Assembly: GCA_910577825.1 (NCBI GenBank)
Contig: CAJTOK010000039.1
Location: 1 to 35,292, forward strand
DNA from: an uncultured Lachnospiraceae bacterium
GTDB lineage: Bacteria > Bacillota > Clostridia > Lachnospirales > Lachnospiraceae
DNA length: 35,292 nucleotides
Direction of reading: 5' to 3'
The translations under genes and the position numbers were made by a program. Under the pieces are notes generated by a model. The model was not told where the DNA came from. It did not search any database and was given only the letters and a program-made list of their open reading frames with translations. Shown piece after piece: positions 1 through 8,667 of this stretch; position 1 is the stretch's first letter; every line of letters starts with the position of its first letter.

Positions 1-1112
1 ATTTTACAGGTTTTTATGATGAAATGATTTCTTTTATCCGTTCATTGTTTGAATCTGCACTAAAGACAAATGACAGCCTTAAATTTGCTGTGATTACAGG
101 TTGCCTGCGTATCAGCAGGGAGAGTATTTTTACAGGGCTTAATAACCTGAAAATAGTTTCTGTATTAGATGAAAGTTATGCAGAATATTTTGGTTTTACA
201 CAGAATGAAGTTGACAGTTTTCTGGAATATTATGGAATAACCAGTAAAAGAGATGAAGTAAAAAACTGGTATGATGGTTATTTTTTTGGTAATACAGAAG
301 TATATAACCCCTGGAGCGTAATTAACTATATTTATGACATTACCAATAAAAATACAGATTTTCCAAAACCTTACTGGTCAAATACATCTTCCAACAATAT
401 TGTACACGAATTAATTGAAAAATCAGATGATAATACAAAAAATGAACTGGAAGGGCTGGTTGCAGGAGGGACAATGGAAAAACCAGTACATGAAGATATA
501 ACTTACGAAGATATATGGCAGTCCCAGGACAATTTATGGAATTTCCTGTTTTTTACAGGATATCTTAAAGTAATAAATAAAAGGTTTGAAGATGATACAA
601 TTTATCTGGACTTAAAAATCCCTAACAGGGAAATACGCAGCATATACAGAAATAAAATAACAGAATGGTTTAATAAAAGGATAAAGACAGAAGATTTTTC
701 AGGTATGTATAATGCTGTAATAAATGGTGATGCGGTGGAATTTGAAAACTGTTTAAGGGAACAGCTCCATAGAAGTATAAGTTTTATAGACAGTGCAGAG
801 AATTTTTACCATGGTTTCCTTTTAGGGATTTTAACTGGTCTACAAGGATATGAAAAACTCTCAAACAGGGAAAGCGGTGAGGGGCGTTATGATATTGTAT
901 TAAAACCTTATGATGAACGCCAGTCAGCTATAATTCTTGAACTTAAACGTGTACAGAGGTTTACAGAGATGGAAAATATGTGCTATGAGGCATTACAGCA
1001 GATAGAGGATAAACATTATGATGCAGGGCTGCTTGATGAGGGATATATGGTTATTAAAAAATATGGCATATGCTTCTGTAAAAAAAGCTGCAGGGTAATG
1101 GTGAAAGAATAA
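1..1112 (+). CDS. AAA-ATPase-like / PD-(D/E)XK nuclease protein, 5'-truncated by window start
   Basis: The reading frame is already open at base 3, ahead of the first ATG at base 24, so the gene starts outside the window; an N-terminal ATPase part with the P-loop is missing here. What remains is the end of the AAA-ATPase-like domain (NWYDGYFFG and YNPWSVINY motifs) followed by the C-terminal PD-(D/E)XK domain, with the nuclease-like signature GEGRYDIVLKP then ILELK. It is clearly a paralogue of the gene split by an insertion sequence at 12818-15782, which shares the FGFTQ.EV, NWYDG, YNPWSV and NRESG.GRYD motifs. These proteins are multicopy in Lachnospiraceae and Bacteroidetes. Their biological role is not established, and mobile or defence functions are only suggestions. 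The stop is TAA at 1110-1112. The family call is strong, the function unknown. Confidence 0.85.
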   Translation, partial: FTGFYDEMISFIRSLFESALKTNDSLKFAVITGCLRISRESIFTGLNNLKIVSVLDESYAEYFGFTQNEVDSFLEYYGITSKRDEVKNWYDGYFFGNTEVYNPWSVINYIYDITNKNTDFPKPYWSNTSSNNIVHELIEKSDDNTKNELEGLVAGGTMEKPVHEDITYEDIWQSQDNLWNFLFFTGYLKVINKRFEDDTIYLDLKIPNREIRSIYRNKITEWFNKRIKTEDFSGMYNAVINGDAVEFENCLREQLHRSISFIDSAENFYHGFLLGILTGLQGYEKLSNRESGEGRYDIVLKPYDERQSAIILELKRVQRFTEMENMCYEALQQIEDKHYDAGLLDEGYMVIKKYGICFCKKSCRVMVKE

Positions 1113-1157
1113 TACAGGGGATAAACATTATTTTTTCTTAAATCTTTATAGAAATGC

Positions 1158-1188
1158 TTGCTTGTGACGCAACGTAATGAGATATACT
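1158..1188 (+). promoter_or_regulatory. MerR-type promoter and operator upstream of the MerR-ABC operon
   Basis: TTGCTT at 1158-1163 and TATACT at 1183-1188 are separated by 19 bp, the stretched spacer typical of promoters activated by MerR-family proteins. Inside the spacer lies an imperfect dyad, GACG-CAA-CGTA, centred near 1170, with the ACG(N)AACGT core often seen at MerR/TipAS-type operators. It sits just upstream of the MerR gene, so autoregulation is inferred. Confidence 0.5.
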
Positions 1189-1205
1189 ATTTGAGGAGGT
1201 GGGAT

Positions 1206-2003
1206 ATGGATAAATATAAAGCTATACCGCAAGGTTATATGTCTATTGGTGAAGTTGCAAGAAAAATGGACGTTACTGTACGGACATTGCAATATTATGA
1301 CAAAGAGGGCCTGCTGTCCCCATCTGCCATGAGTGAAGGAGGGCGCAGGCTGTATACAGATAAAGATATAGTAAGGCTTCACCAGATTTTGTCCCTTAAA
1401 CATTTAGGTTTTTCTTTGGCTGATATAAAGAACCGGCTTATTCCGCTTGATACACCAGATGGAATTGCTGGTGTCCTGATGGAGCAGGCTGCTGCTGTCA
1501 GGCAAAAAATAGAAAGCCTGTCTGAATTGCTGAGGGAACTGGAAGTTTTGCGGGAAGAAGTCCTTCAGATGCAGTCAGTTGACTTTACAAAATATGCCGA
1601 TATTATTGTTAATCTGCAGATGAAAAATGATTTTTACTGGCTAATTAAACATTTTGATGACCAGACTCTTGACCATATCCGCAGCCATTTTGATAAAGAT
1701 AGCGGAATTGCGTTTATGAATACTTTCGTTCAGCTTCAGGATGAAGTAATAAGGCTGCAAAATGCAGGTGTTGCTGCAGACAGTGCTGAGGGGCAGAGTT
1801 TTGCAAAATCTTATTGGGATATGATAACGGATTTTACTGGCGGGGATATGAGTATGCTTCCCAGGCTTATTGAATTAGGGCAGTTCCAGAATACAGACCA
1901 TAAATGGAAAGAGTTCCAGGATATTGCTAATAGATATATTGAACAGGCATTAGGCTTTTATTTTTCCCATTTAGGCATTGACCCGTTTAAGGAGGAAATA
2001 TAA
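1206..2003 (+). CDS. MerR-family transcriptional regulator with TipAS-like effector domain
   Basis: This 265-residue protein starts with a winged-helix MerR DNA-binding domain (residues about 10-80: SIGEVARKMDVTVRTLQYYD, then GGRRLYTDKDIVRL). A dimerisation helix follows (about 85-125), then a helical C-terminal domain resembling the TipAS drug-recognition fold. ATG 1206 is chosen over an upstream TTG at 1158 because AGGAGG at 1194-1199 is correctly spaced for it, and because the upstream stretch is promoter. The TAA stop overlaps the ATG of the ABC ATPase by one base (TAATG), which suggests translational coupling. By analogy with TipA and Mta it probably senses a drug-like ligand and activates the downstream exporter; the ligand is unknown. 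Confidence 0.9.
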   Translation: MDKYKAIPQGYMSIGEVARKMDVTVRTLQYYDKEGLLSPSAMSEGGRRLYTDKDIVRLHQILSLKHLGFSLADIKNRLIPLDTPDGIAGVLMEQAAAVRQKIESLSELLRELEVLREEVLQMQSVDFTKYADIIVNLQMKNDFYWLIKHFDDQTLDHIRSHFDKDSGIAFMNTFVQLQDEVIRLQNAGVAADSAEGQSFAKSYWDMITDFTGGDMSMLPRLIELGQFQNTDHKWKEFQDIANRYIEQALGFYFSHLGIDPFKEEI

Positions 2004-2812
2004 TGAATGAGGCTATAAAAACCAGTAATTTAACAAAAAGTTATGGAACCCATGTTGTACTGGATGGTTTAGATTTTTGTGTACAAAAGGGGGAAATTTT
2101 TGCTTTGCTTGGTGTAAATGGTGCAGGTAAAACAACATCTCTTGAATGTATTGAGGGTTTAAGAAAATACGATGGTGGAAGTGTTATTATAAATGGAATA
2201 ACAGGTATCCAATTACAGTCAGCTTCTTTGCCAAGGTATATTAAAGCACTGGAAGCTGTAAAACTGTTTGCTAAATGGAATAAAACCCCTCTTGATAAAA
2301 CAATGCTTGATTCTCTTGGTATTTATGGATTTGCGGAAAAAAAGTATTACCAATTATCGGTGGGGCAGAAGCGGCGGCTTCATCTGGCACTTGCTTTAAC
2401 GCGTAATCCAGATATTCTGTTTCTTGACGAACCAACTGCAGGGCTTGATGTTGAGGGCAGGCTGTCTTTACATAAGCAGATCCGGCATTTAAAGGCAACA
2501 GGAAAGACAATTATACTGGCAAGCCATGATATGGCAGAAGTTGAGAATTTGTGTGACCGGATTGCTATTCTTTCAAATGGAAGGATTGTTTTTACAGGGA
2601 ATGCCAGACAGCTGGCTGAAAAAACCGGGAGGCATTATAATATCACAATCCAGACTGGAAACGGAACTGAAAAGTATGAGTCTGGAAATATCGGGGATTC
2701 TTTACTTACGCTGCTTATGCAGTACAAAAAAAATGGAGAAACTGTCATAGATATCAGGATAGACCGCGGCTCACTGGAACAGCATTTTATAGAAATTACG
2801 AAAGGGGCGTAA
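2003..2812 (+). CDS. ABC transporter ATP-binding protein (drug-export type)
   Basis: This 269-residue nucleotide-binding subunit has Walker A GVNGAGKTT (about 37-45), a Q-loop near GIQLQS, the ABC signature LSVGQKRRL (about 117-125), Walker B ILFLDEP with the following D-loop TAGLD, and the switch histidine in LASHDMAE. It would energise the ABC-2-type permease encoded two bases downstream, forming a homodimer on the inner face of the membrane. It overlaps the MerR stop codon by one base and uses GGAGG at 1991-1995 as ribosome site. The neighbouring MerR/TipAS regulator suggests efflux of a cationic or peptide-like drug; substrate not determinable. Confidence 0.93.
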   Translation: MNEAIKTSNLTKSYGTHVVLDGLDFCVQKGEIFALLGVNGAGKTTSLECIEGLRKYDGGSVIINGITGIQLQSASLPRYIKALEAVKLFAKWNKTPLDKTMLDSLGIYGFAEKKYYQLSVGQKRRLHLALALTRNPDILFLDEPTAGLDVEGRLSLHKQIRHLKATGKTIILASHDMAEVENLCDRIAILSNGRIVFTGNARQLAEKTGRHYNITIQTGNGTEKYESGNIGDSLLTLLMQYKKNGETVIDIRIDRGSLEQHFIEITKGA

Positions 2813-2814
2813 TA

Positions 2815-3531
2815 ATGAAAGCTTTTTTATATGGGGTTTCTTTACAATGTAAATTAGATATAAGGAGCAAGACATTACTTATAACTTGTTATATTGTGCC
2901 GCTTTTGTTCTTTGCAATTATGGGCGGCATATTTACATCAGCCATGCCTGGAGCAGAATATACGCTTATCCAGTCAATAACTGTATTTGGTGTGACAATG
3001 GGAGCACTGGCTGGCCTGCCTCCTTCTCTTGTTGAAATTTACAGTGGTGATATTAAAAAGGTTTACAAAGCAAATGGCGTCCCATTATATCTTGGCCTTG
3101 TTTTAACTAATATTTCAGCATATATCCATTTGTTTATTATGAGCATTATTTTATATATTGCTGCGCCACTGGCTTTTAATGCCAGGATACCAGAAAATCC
3201 AGCCAGGTATTTTATAAGTCTTGCTGTTTTTATTGCGGTATCGCTTAGTATTGCCAGTGTAATTGGACTGGCATTAAAAGACCAGGCAAGGGCTTCTATG
3301 TTTTCTATTATTGTTTTTGTACCTTCTACTATGCTTTCCGGAATTATGTTTCCAGCCAGTATGCTTCCAAAAACGTTTGAAACAATAGGAAAACTATTTC
3401 CGGCTTCATGGGGATATAAACTAATGTCAGAAAGTGTCTTTAAATTTGAAAACCTTTTGCCACTAATTTTGTTTTTTGCTTTAGCTGTTGTTGTATGCAG
3501 TATTCTTCTGCAAAGAATTGACAAATATTAA
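2815..3531 (+). CDS. ABC-2 type transporter permease
   Basis: A 238-residue integral membrane protein with about six hydrophobic segments: near residues 20-40, 50-70, 92-118, 130-152, 160-180 and 210-232. It contains the conserved ABC-2 stretch ...PSTMLSGIMFPASMLP before the last helices. It lies two bases after the ATPase gene in the same orientation, so the two are expected to assemble as an exporter with 2+2 subunits. No extracellular domain is present. The substrate is unknown, but the regulator suggests a drug or peptide. Confidence 0.88.
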   Translation: MKAFLYGVSLQCKLDIRSKTLLITCYIVPLLFFAIMGGIFTSAMPGAEYTLIQSITVFGVTMGALAGLPPSLVEIYSGDIKKVYKANGVPLYLGLVLTNISAYIHLFIMSIILYIAAPLAFNARIPENPARYFISLAVFIAVSLSIASVIGLALKDQARASMFSIIVFVPSTMLSGIMFPASMLPKTFETIGKLFPASWGYKLMSESVFKFENLLPLILFFALAVVVCSILLQRIDKY

Positions 3532-3602
3532 ATCTGGATGTAAATTTAGTTAGTTTTAATCTTTCTGTTTATCTAAATTATAGCAAAATTGTGCATTTTT
3601 AC

Positions 3603-3631
3603 TTGATTATACTTTGTACATGCGTTATAAT
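3603..3631 (+). promoter_or_regulatory. Sigma-A promoter of hpf
   Basis: TTGATT at 3603-3608 and a consensus TATAAT at 3626-3631 are separated by exactly 17 bp. Transcription would start near 3638, about 24 bases before the hpf ATG. Confidence 0.75.
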
Positions 3632-3661
3632 AGATACAATAAACAGTAAAGGAGTGGTATT

Positions 3662-4189
3662 ATGCAATATATTATTAGTGGGAAAAACATTGATGTAACG
3701 GAAGGTCTTAGGTCTGCAGTTAGTGACAAGATAGGGAAGCTTGAGAGGTATTTCACTCCAGAAACAGAAGTGCATGTTACCCTTAGTGTAGAGAAAGAGA
3801 GGCAGAAGATAGAGATTACCATACCGATGAAGGGAAATATAATAAGGGCGGAACAGGTTAGTGATGATATGTATGTTTCTATAGATTTAGTTGAAGAGAT
3901 TATTGAGCGCCAGCTGCGCAAATATAAGAATAAGATTATTGACCAGCAGCAGTCAGCAATAGGCCTTAGCAAGGCTTTTGTGGAGGAAGAGATAGAAGAA
4001 GATGATGAGATTAAGATTATCCGCTCCAAGAGATTTGCAATGAAGCCAATGGACCCGGAAGAGGCATGTATCCAGATGGAGCTTCTTGGACATAGTTTTT
4101 ATGTTTTCCGCAATGCAGCAACTGATGAAGTAAATGTTGTTTATAAAAGGAAAGGTAATACATTTGGACTTATAGAACCAGAATTTTAG
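3662..4189 (+). CDS. hpf: Long-form ribosome hibernation promoting factor
   Basis: A 175-residue long HPF. The N-terminal S30AE domain (about 1-100, beginning MQYIISGKNIDVTEGLR) binds the 30S decoding centre. An acidic linker (EEEIEEDDE, about 112-120) leads to the C-terminal dimerisation domain (about 122-175, with MDPEEACIQMELLGHSFYVF), which in this family joins two ribosomes into an inactive 100S particle. An AGGAG site lies about seven bases before ATG 3662. It has its own promoter and a strong terminator, so it is monocistronic here. In many Firmicutes it lies directly before secA; here about 11.8 kb separates them. Confidence 0.95.
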   Translation: MQYIISGKNIDVTEGLRSAVSDKIGKLERYFTPETEVHVTLSVEKERQKIEITIPMKGNIIRAEQVSDDMYVSIDLVEEIIERQLRKYKNKIIDQQQSAIGLSKAFVEEEIEEDDEIKIIRSKRFAMKPMDPEEACIQMELLGHSFYVFRNAATDEVNVVYKRKGNTFGLIEPEF

Positions 4190-4222
4190 AATATATTTAT
4201 AATGGGTAATTACTATAAATAG

Positions 4223-4256
4223 CTGCAAGGGCATATAAGTCCTTGCAGTTTTTATT
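4223..4256 (+). terminator. Rho-independent terminator of hpf
   Basis: A perfect 8-bp stem, CTGCAAGG (4223-4230) and CCTTGCAG (4241-4248), with a 10-base loop is followed directly by a run of T. The T run is on the plus strand only, so it serves hpf rather than the converging operon. Confidence 0.88.
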
Positions 4257-4283
4257 TAACCCAGGAAGAGTTCCCATAATATT

Positions 4284-5405
4284 TCAGGGTCCTATGCTGT
4301 GTTTTTTATTTAACCGTTTTTTGATTCTGTTATCTGCTGTTTTATAAATCCATGCAATAATCCTGATACATAGAAGGACCGGGTATATAACTGCAATTAT
4401 AAGGATTCCTGTGTAAAGTTCCCGTTTGGTATCACGCACTTTTGCTGCATTTTCCCAATATGGATATGCAACAGGCTGTGTACCTGATGTCTGGTAGAAG
4501 AAATTCTTCAGGTTATCCATAATGTAAAAGAAGTCTGTTCTTTTGCTGTTTTCAGTTATTACCATTTTACGGTTTTCTGCACCAAGGCTTTTTTGCATAA
4601 GGTCTAAAGCCCAGCCCTGTACAGGATTGGGAATTACTGTTTCATAACATGTAATTGGGATTTTATCTGTTTTTTCCCCTGTACCTGTAGTATTGCCAGT
4701 TTCCCCAGATGTATTATTCTGTATCTGGTATTCTTTGCAAAAAGCACTGTAAGGCAGCCATGCACGGTTCATGTCCCCATATGTCTTTTTTTCCTCTTCC
4801 TGCTGGCTTATATCTACTACACCTGCTACATAATATGTGCTGCCATTTATTGTAAATGGCATGCCTGCTACATTTTCCCCGCCAAAAAGCTTCCATGCAA
4901 GTTCTTTATCAATTACAGCACGGTCTTTCATAACATCATTATCTGAATATGCAAAGCCGGACAGCCAGACAGGCTGGTGGAAGAAAAAGAAATCCCCGCC
5001 TGTTGCTGTCACTTTTGCATTTGCTGTATTTTTTCCACTGCTAAATTCCATTACGCCTTCACAGCTGAAACAGTCTTTTATAATTTCTTTATTATTATCA
5101 TTATTATTATTATTACTGCCTTTATTTGAAATAGAGTTTTCCTGGAACGACATTTGTAAACTGCTGGTAAGCGAATCCCTGTCACTTTCTTTCCAGTTTT
5201 CTTCCGGGGACATATACACAGAAATATATGCAAATCTCTGTTTGCCTGACTGCCAGTGTATTGCTGCATTGGTTTCATTTTCCCTTTTATTGGTTTTATG
5301 CAGCAGGCACAAGCATGCCAGGGCTGTAATAATACATAACAGAAATGCTATAAATCTTATTTTGTTTTTTACTCTGCCTGAAAAAACTTTCATATAAATC
5401 CTCAT
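4284..5405 (-). CDS. MacB-periplasmic-core-like membrane protein, short (no full FtsX domain)
   Basis: This 373-residue protein has one N-terminal membrane helix (about 17-36), a large extracytoplasmic domain, and one C-terminal helix (about 333-355) followed by a basic tail. The middle contains a stretch typical of the MacB periplasmic core domain (AVIDKELAWKLFGG, then GMPFTINGSTYYVAGVVD). Real MacB/FtsX permeases have four membrane helices; here two are missing and no ATPase is nearby, so it may not transport by itself. Residues about 98-107 are an asparagine run encoded by an (AAT)n repeat. It starts nine bases after the fusion-protein gene, whose TAA abuts the AGGAAAGG ribosome site. It is the last gene of the five-gene minus-strand operon. 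The domain call is moderate; the role is unknown. Confidence 0.65.
   Translation of the reverse strand: MRIYMKVFSGRVKNKIRFIAFLLCIITALACLCLLHKTNKRENETNAAIHWQSGKQRFAYISVYMSPEENWKESDRDSLTSSLQMSFQENSISNKGSNNNNNDNNKEIIKDCFSCEGVMEFSSGKNTANAKVTATGGDFFFFHQPVWLSGFAYSDNDVMKDRAVIDKELAWKLFGGENVAGMPFTINGSTYYVAGVVDISQQEEEKKTYGDMNRAWLPYSAFCKEYQIQNNTSGETGNTTGTGEKTDKIPITCYETVIPNPVQGWALDLMQKSLGAENRKMVITENSKRTDFFYIMDNLKNFFYQTSGTQPVAYPYWENAAKVRDTKRELYTGILIIAVIYPVLLCIRIIAWIYKTADNRIKKRLNKKHSIGP
5091..5115. repeat. (ATT)n trinucleotide repeat inside a coding region
   Basis: The stretch is mostly ATT triplets with one interruption (TCATT) and encodes a poly-asparagine run in the MacB-core-like protein. Length changes would keep the frame, so it can vary the linker but not switch the gene off. 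Confidence 0.7.
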
Positions 5406-5414
5406 GCCTTTCCT

Positions 5415-7730
5415 TTACTGCTGTGCAAGGCGTACATAATCACCTTTTTCAACAGCCTTTGAAGCAGTAGTAATAATATTTGAATAATTATCAAATCCAG
5501 CTGATACTGCTGACTGTGTTTCATTTTGTGCAAGAACCTTTACTTCTTCCCTTACGGCAATATAACGGTTTCCTACAGGGCTTGTTTTTTCCTGGATTAC
5601 CAGTACAAATTTGCCATCACTGTCTTCACGTATTGCACTTGTAGGGACTATGTAATCATAATTTGCCTTTTTCTCGCCAACAGATATGCTTAATGAAGTG
5701 CCATTTTCAATATCACCGCCTGAAATATTAAATACAAGGGTTTTGCCAGCAGATGGGTTTTGTGTATCTGTCTTTATATTTGACAGGATTACCTTTATAT
5801 CATCATCTAATATATTTAATACTGTAGCATTATCACCACGTTTAACCAGTTTGCTCTGCTCCATTGTCACAGGGATGCTTATCTGGTATCCCCTGCCGCC
5901 TGGCTGTATATGCAGCAGGCTGTTTCCTGGTGCTGTATTTTCCCCGGTCTTTGCAGTTATATCAGAAATAGTGCCGGCAAGTTTTGCCCTGATTTTTAAG
6001 TTTTTGCGCTTCTTTTTAAGGCGGCTGATTTCATTTTTCTTCTTTTGGATTGTTTCTGCCTTCTGTTCATTATCAAGCGAAGCCATCTGGATTTTAAGTT
6101 TATCATCTTTTTTTTCTTTGGCAAGGTTTACATAAAGGGTTTCAAGAGCCTTGCGCTTCTCCTGTACAGTCTGGTTCAATGTGTCAGCTGCACTGTCATC
6201 TGCCTTTTGGTAAGAATCCACTTTTGCCTTGGCAGCTTCATAATCTGCCTGGAGCTGCGCATATAAACTTTCAAGCTTTGTCTTCTGGCTGCTTAGACGG
6301 GATTTCTGCCCTTTTAATTTTTTAATATTGTCTTCTATCTGTCTAAGCTTTGCGCTGTTTTCAGTTTTCAGTGCACTCTGTGCATCTTCAAGCTGGCGCT
6401 GTGCTTCTTTTAATTTTTTCTGTGCATTATAAAGTTCTGCCTCTGCAGTTTCAAGCTGTGCTTTTTTGCCTTCAGCCAGTGATTTTTCATTTTCAAGTGA
6501 GTTTATCTGGTTCTGTACTTCTGAAATGTCTTCCTCTTTTTCTGAAATATCTTTCCTAATCTGGCCTACTTTTTTATTAACTGTTACTGCTGCATTCTTT
6601 TTTGCAATTTCAAGGTCCTCCTCTAAATCATCAAGTTCCCTTTCCTTAGCTTCTATCTGTTTATTTATAGAATTATATTCCTGTTTTGCACTGGCTAGCT
6701 GTTGCCAGTACTGTTCCCTTGTTTCATCATCAGCAGAAGAGTAAAGGTAATTAAGTTCTGAAATATTGGCATTTGCATCTGCTGCCTGGGAATGAAGGTC
6801 AGATATTTCTGCTTTACAGTCACGTATTTTTCTATTTAAGCTTGTAATAGTATCATCTGCCCCTTCTGTCATAGATTCATTTAAACTGGCTGTTAAATCT
6901 GAAAGCTCCCTTTGTAAATCTTTAAGCTCTTTCTTTTTTGCCTTTAATTCCTCTTCAATAGTTGTGGCGGTACTACTGTCCCCATACTGTTTCACTTTAT
7001 CCTCAGCATCTTCAGCTTCCCTTTTTGCTGATGTTACTGCTGCATTAAGCTCCTGGAGGTTTCCATCATTTTCACCGCCCAGTTCTGCCTTTTCATTTTC
7101 AAGGCTTTCAAGTTCAATGTCAATCTGTGAGATTTCATCAGTTTTTTCTGCTACTTCATCAGCCTTTTCTAACATTGCTTCTTTAGCATTACCCGCCTTC
7201 TCTTTAAGCTTTGCATACATTTCTTTCTTTTTAATGTTTTCTTTTTTGGCATCTTCTATATCTTTAAGCGCCCTTGCCAAATCCTTTTTGGCATACTTTA
7301 TTTCAAGTGAATCTGAGGCATAGCCAGGGACAGGCATTTCAAGCAGTGACTTTGCGTACTCATGGTTAAGCGTCATAAGGTCTGACTTTGCCTGGTTAAG
7401 TGCATCTGCGCTTGATTCACCTGCAAGGACAAATAAAACCTGTCCTTTTTTAACCTTATCCCCTTCTTTAACCAGTATTTTTAAGATTTCCCTTTCCTTT
7501 TTGCAGCTTACATCTACAGGCTCTCTTGCTTCAACATAACCTTCACCACGTATTTTTGTAGTAAGAGTGCCTGATTCTGCATAGGCAGTTTCTACCTCTG
7601 CAAGCGAATAGTTCATAATAGTATTGGAAAAAAATGTAAGTAAAAGCATAATTACCAGAAATATAATAGCAATATTTTTAACTATATCCTTGCGTTTCTG
7701 GTATTTCTTTTCTAAATCCTGTTCTGCCAT
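5415..7730 (-). CDS. HlyD/MacA-like membrane fusion protein with giant coiled coil
   Basis: This 771-residue protein has one N-terminal membrane helix (about 18-40). A biotinyl-lipoyl half-domain follows (about 72-106, CKKEREILKILVKEGDKVKKG). Next comes an exceptionally long charged coiled coil, about residues 110-575, then the second lipoyl half (about 578-610) and a beta-barrel/membrane-proximal region to the end. This is the adaptor (membrane fusion protein) architecture, but the helical hairpin is several times longer than the MacA hairpin. It follows the MalG-type permease by 34 bases with a GGAGAG ribosome site and precedes the MacB-core-like gene, its natural partner type. No cognate ATPase or outer channel is visible. 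The fold is well supported; the role in this operon is uncertain. Confidence 0.8.
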   Translation of the reverse strand: MAEQDLEKKYQKRKDIVKNIAIIFLVIMLLLTFFSNTIMNYSLAEVETAYAESGTLTTKIRGEGYVEAREPVDVSCKKEREILKILVKEGDKVKKGQVLFVLAGESSADALNQAKSDLMTLNHEYAKSLLEMPVPGYASDSLEIKYAKKDLARALKDIEDAKKENIKKKEMYAKLKEKAGNAKEAMLEKADEVAEKTDEISQIDIELESLENEKAELGGENDGNLQELNAAVTSAKREAEDAEDKVKQYGDSSTATTIEEELKAKKKELKDLQRELSDLTASLNESMTEGADDTITSLNRKIRDCKAEISDLHSQAADANANISELNYLYSSADDETREQYWQQLASAKQEYNSINKQIEAKERELDDLEEDLEIAKKNAAVTVNKKVGQIRKDISEKEEDISEVQNQINSLENEKSLAEGKKAQLETAEAELYNAQKKLKEAQRQLEDAQSALKTENSAKLRQIEDNIKKLKGQKSRLSSQKTKLESLYAQLQADYEAAKAKVDSYQKADDSAADTLNQTVQEKRKALETLYVNLAKEKKDDKLKIQMASLDNEQKAETIQKKKNEISRLKKKRKNLKIRAKLAGTISDITAKTGENTAPGNSLLHIQPGGRGYQISIPVTMEQSKLVKRGDNATVLNILDDDIKVILSNIKTDTQNPSAGKTLVFNISGGDIENGTSLSISVGEKKANYDYIVPTSAIREDSDGKFVLVIQEKTSPVGNRYIAVREEVKVLAQNETQSAVSAGFDNYSNIITTASKAVEKGDYVRLAQQ

Positions 7731-7764
7731 AAGAAATATTCTCTCCTTTCTAAGGGCACACTTC

Positions 7765-8667
7765 TTAACCCTTTAATCCGCCAGAATAAGAAATACCCTC
7801 TACCAGATATTCTTCTCCGTATAAAAATATTAAAATGCCTGGAACCATATATACCGTTGCAACCGCAAATGCAAGGCTTATCTCACTTGAATTAATTTTG
7901 GAAAGAAAAACCGAAAGCGGGTGCATCTCTTCGTTTTTAAGCAGTATAAGCGGCTGTTCAACCATATTCCAGTAGTCAATAAATATAAGAATTGTTACAG
8001 AAACCATTGCCCCTTTGCACAGAGGAACGCATATTTTGGAGAAAATCTGCCATTCACCTGCGCCGTCAATCTTTGCTGCTTCTATAAGTGACCCTGGTAT
8101 GCGCCGCATAAATTTAGTAAACAGGAATACACTAAAAGGGGAAGTCATCCCTGGCAGCCAGATTGCCCATTTTGTATCCAGAAGTCCGAGCCAGTCTGTT
8201 ACGAGGTAATTAGGGACAAGTGTTACCTGGTATGGAAGGAGCATAAGTATAATATATAGAAAAAACAGTATTTCCTTTACCCTTCCACGGAACCTTGTAA
8301 AGCTGTATGCCGCAAATACTGCAATAACAACCTGTACTATAAGTACTGGCACAGTATATATTACTGCATTCCAGAATTTCAACAGATATTCAGGGCTGTT
8401 AAAAAGAACTGCCGCATACTGTTTAAATGTCACCATATCAGGAATAAATTTAAGGTTTACTTTTTTTGATATATATCCTGCACTTTCTTCATCATTAAAA
8501 ACCATCCCGTAATTTGCCTTGATTTCCTGCGGGCTCATAAATGAATTGGCTATTGTAAGGACAGTAGGAAGCATGAAAAATACTGCCATTACCAATGCAA
8601 TTACAAATAATACCACAGATTTTTTATGCCGTTTTTTATACTTTAACCTGGAAGGTTTAATCTTCAA
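7765..8667 (-). CDS. CUT1-family sugar ABC transporter permease (MalG type)
   Basis: An about 300-residue inner-membrane permease with a short basic N-terminus, six expected membrane helices, and the EAA loop EAAKIDGAGEWQIF..ICVPL near residue 200, which docks the ATPase. No ATG is available before the first helix. The frame can be extended to a TTG at 8691, but a TTG at 8667 has AGGTGAGG ideally placed upstream, so I prefer it. That start overlaps the MalF-type gene by 11 bases. With the partner permease and the upstream lipoprotein it forms a carbohydrate importer. The ATPase is not encoded here; family members often share an MsmK/MsmX-type ATPase made elsewhere. The substrate is unknown. 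Confidence 0.88.
   Translation of the reverse strand: MKIKPSRLKYKKRHKKSVVLFVIALVMAVFFMLPTVLTIANSFMSPQEIKANYGMVFNDEESAGYISKKVNLKFIPDMVTFKQYAAVLFNSPEYLLKFWNAVIYTVPVLIVQVVIAVFAAYSFTRFRGRVKEILFFLYIILMLLPYQVTLVPNYLVTDWLGLLDTKWAIWLPGMTSPFSVFLFTKFMRRIPGSLIEAAKIDGAGEWQIFSKICVPLCKGAMVSVTILIFIDYWNMVEQPLILLKNEEMHPLSVFLSKINSSEISLAFAVATVYMVPGILIFLYGEEYLVEGISYSGGLKG

Noticed and set aside
4837..5397. Open frame of 186 codons on the plus strand
   Set aside because: It lies fully antisense to the MacB-core-like gene, has a hydrophobic, low-complexity translation and no ribosome site.
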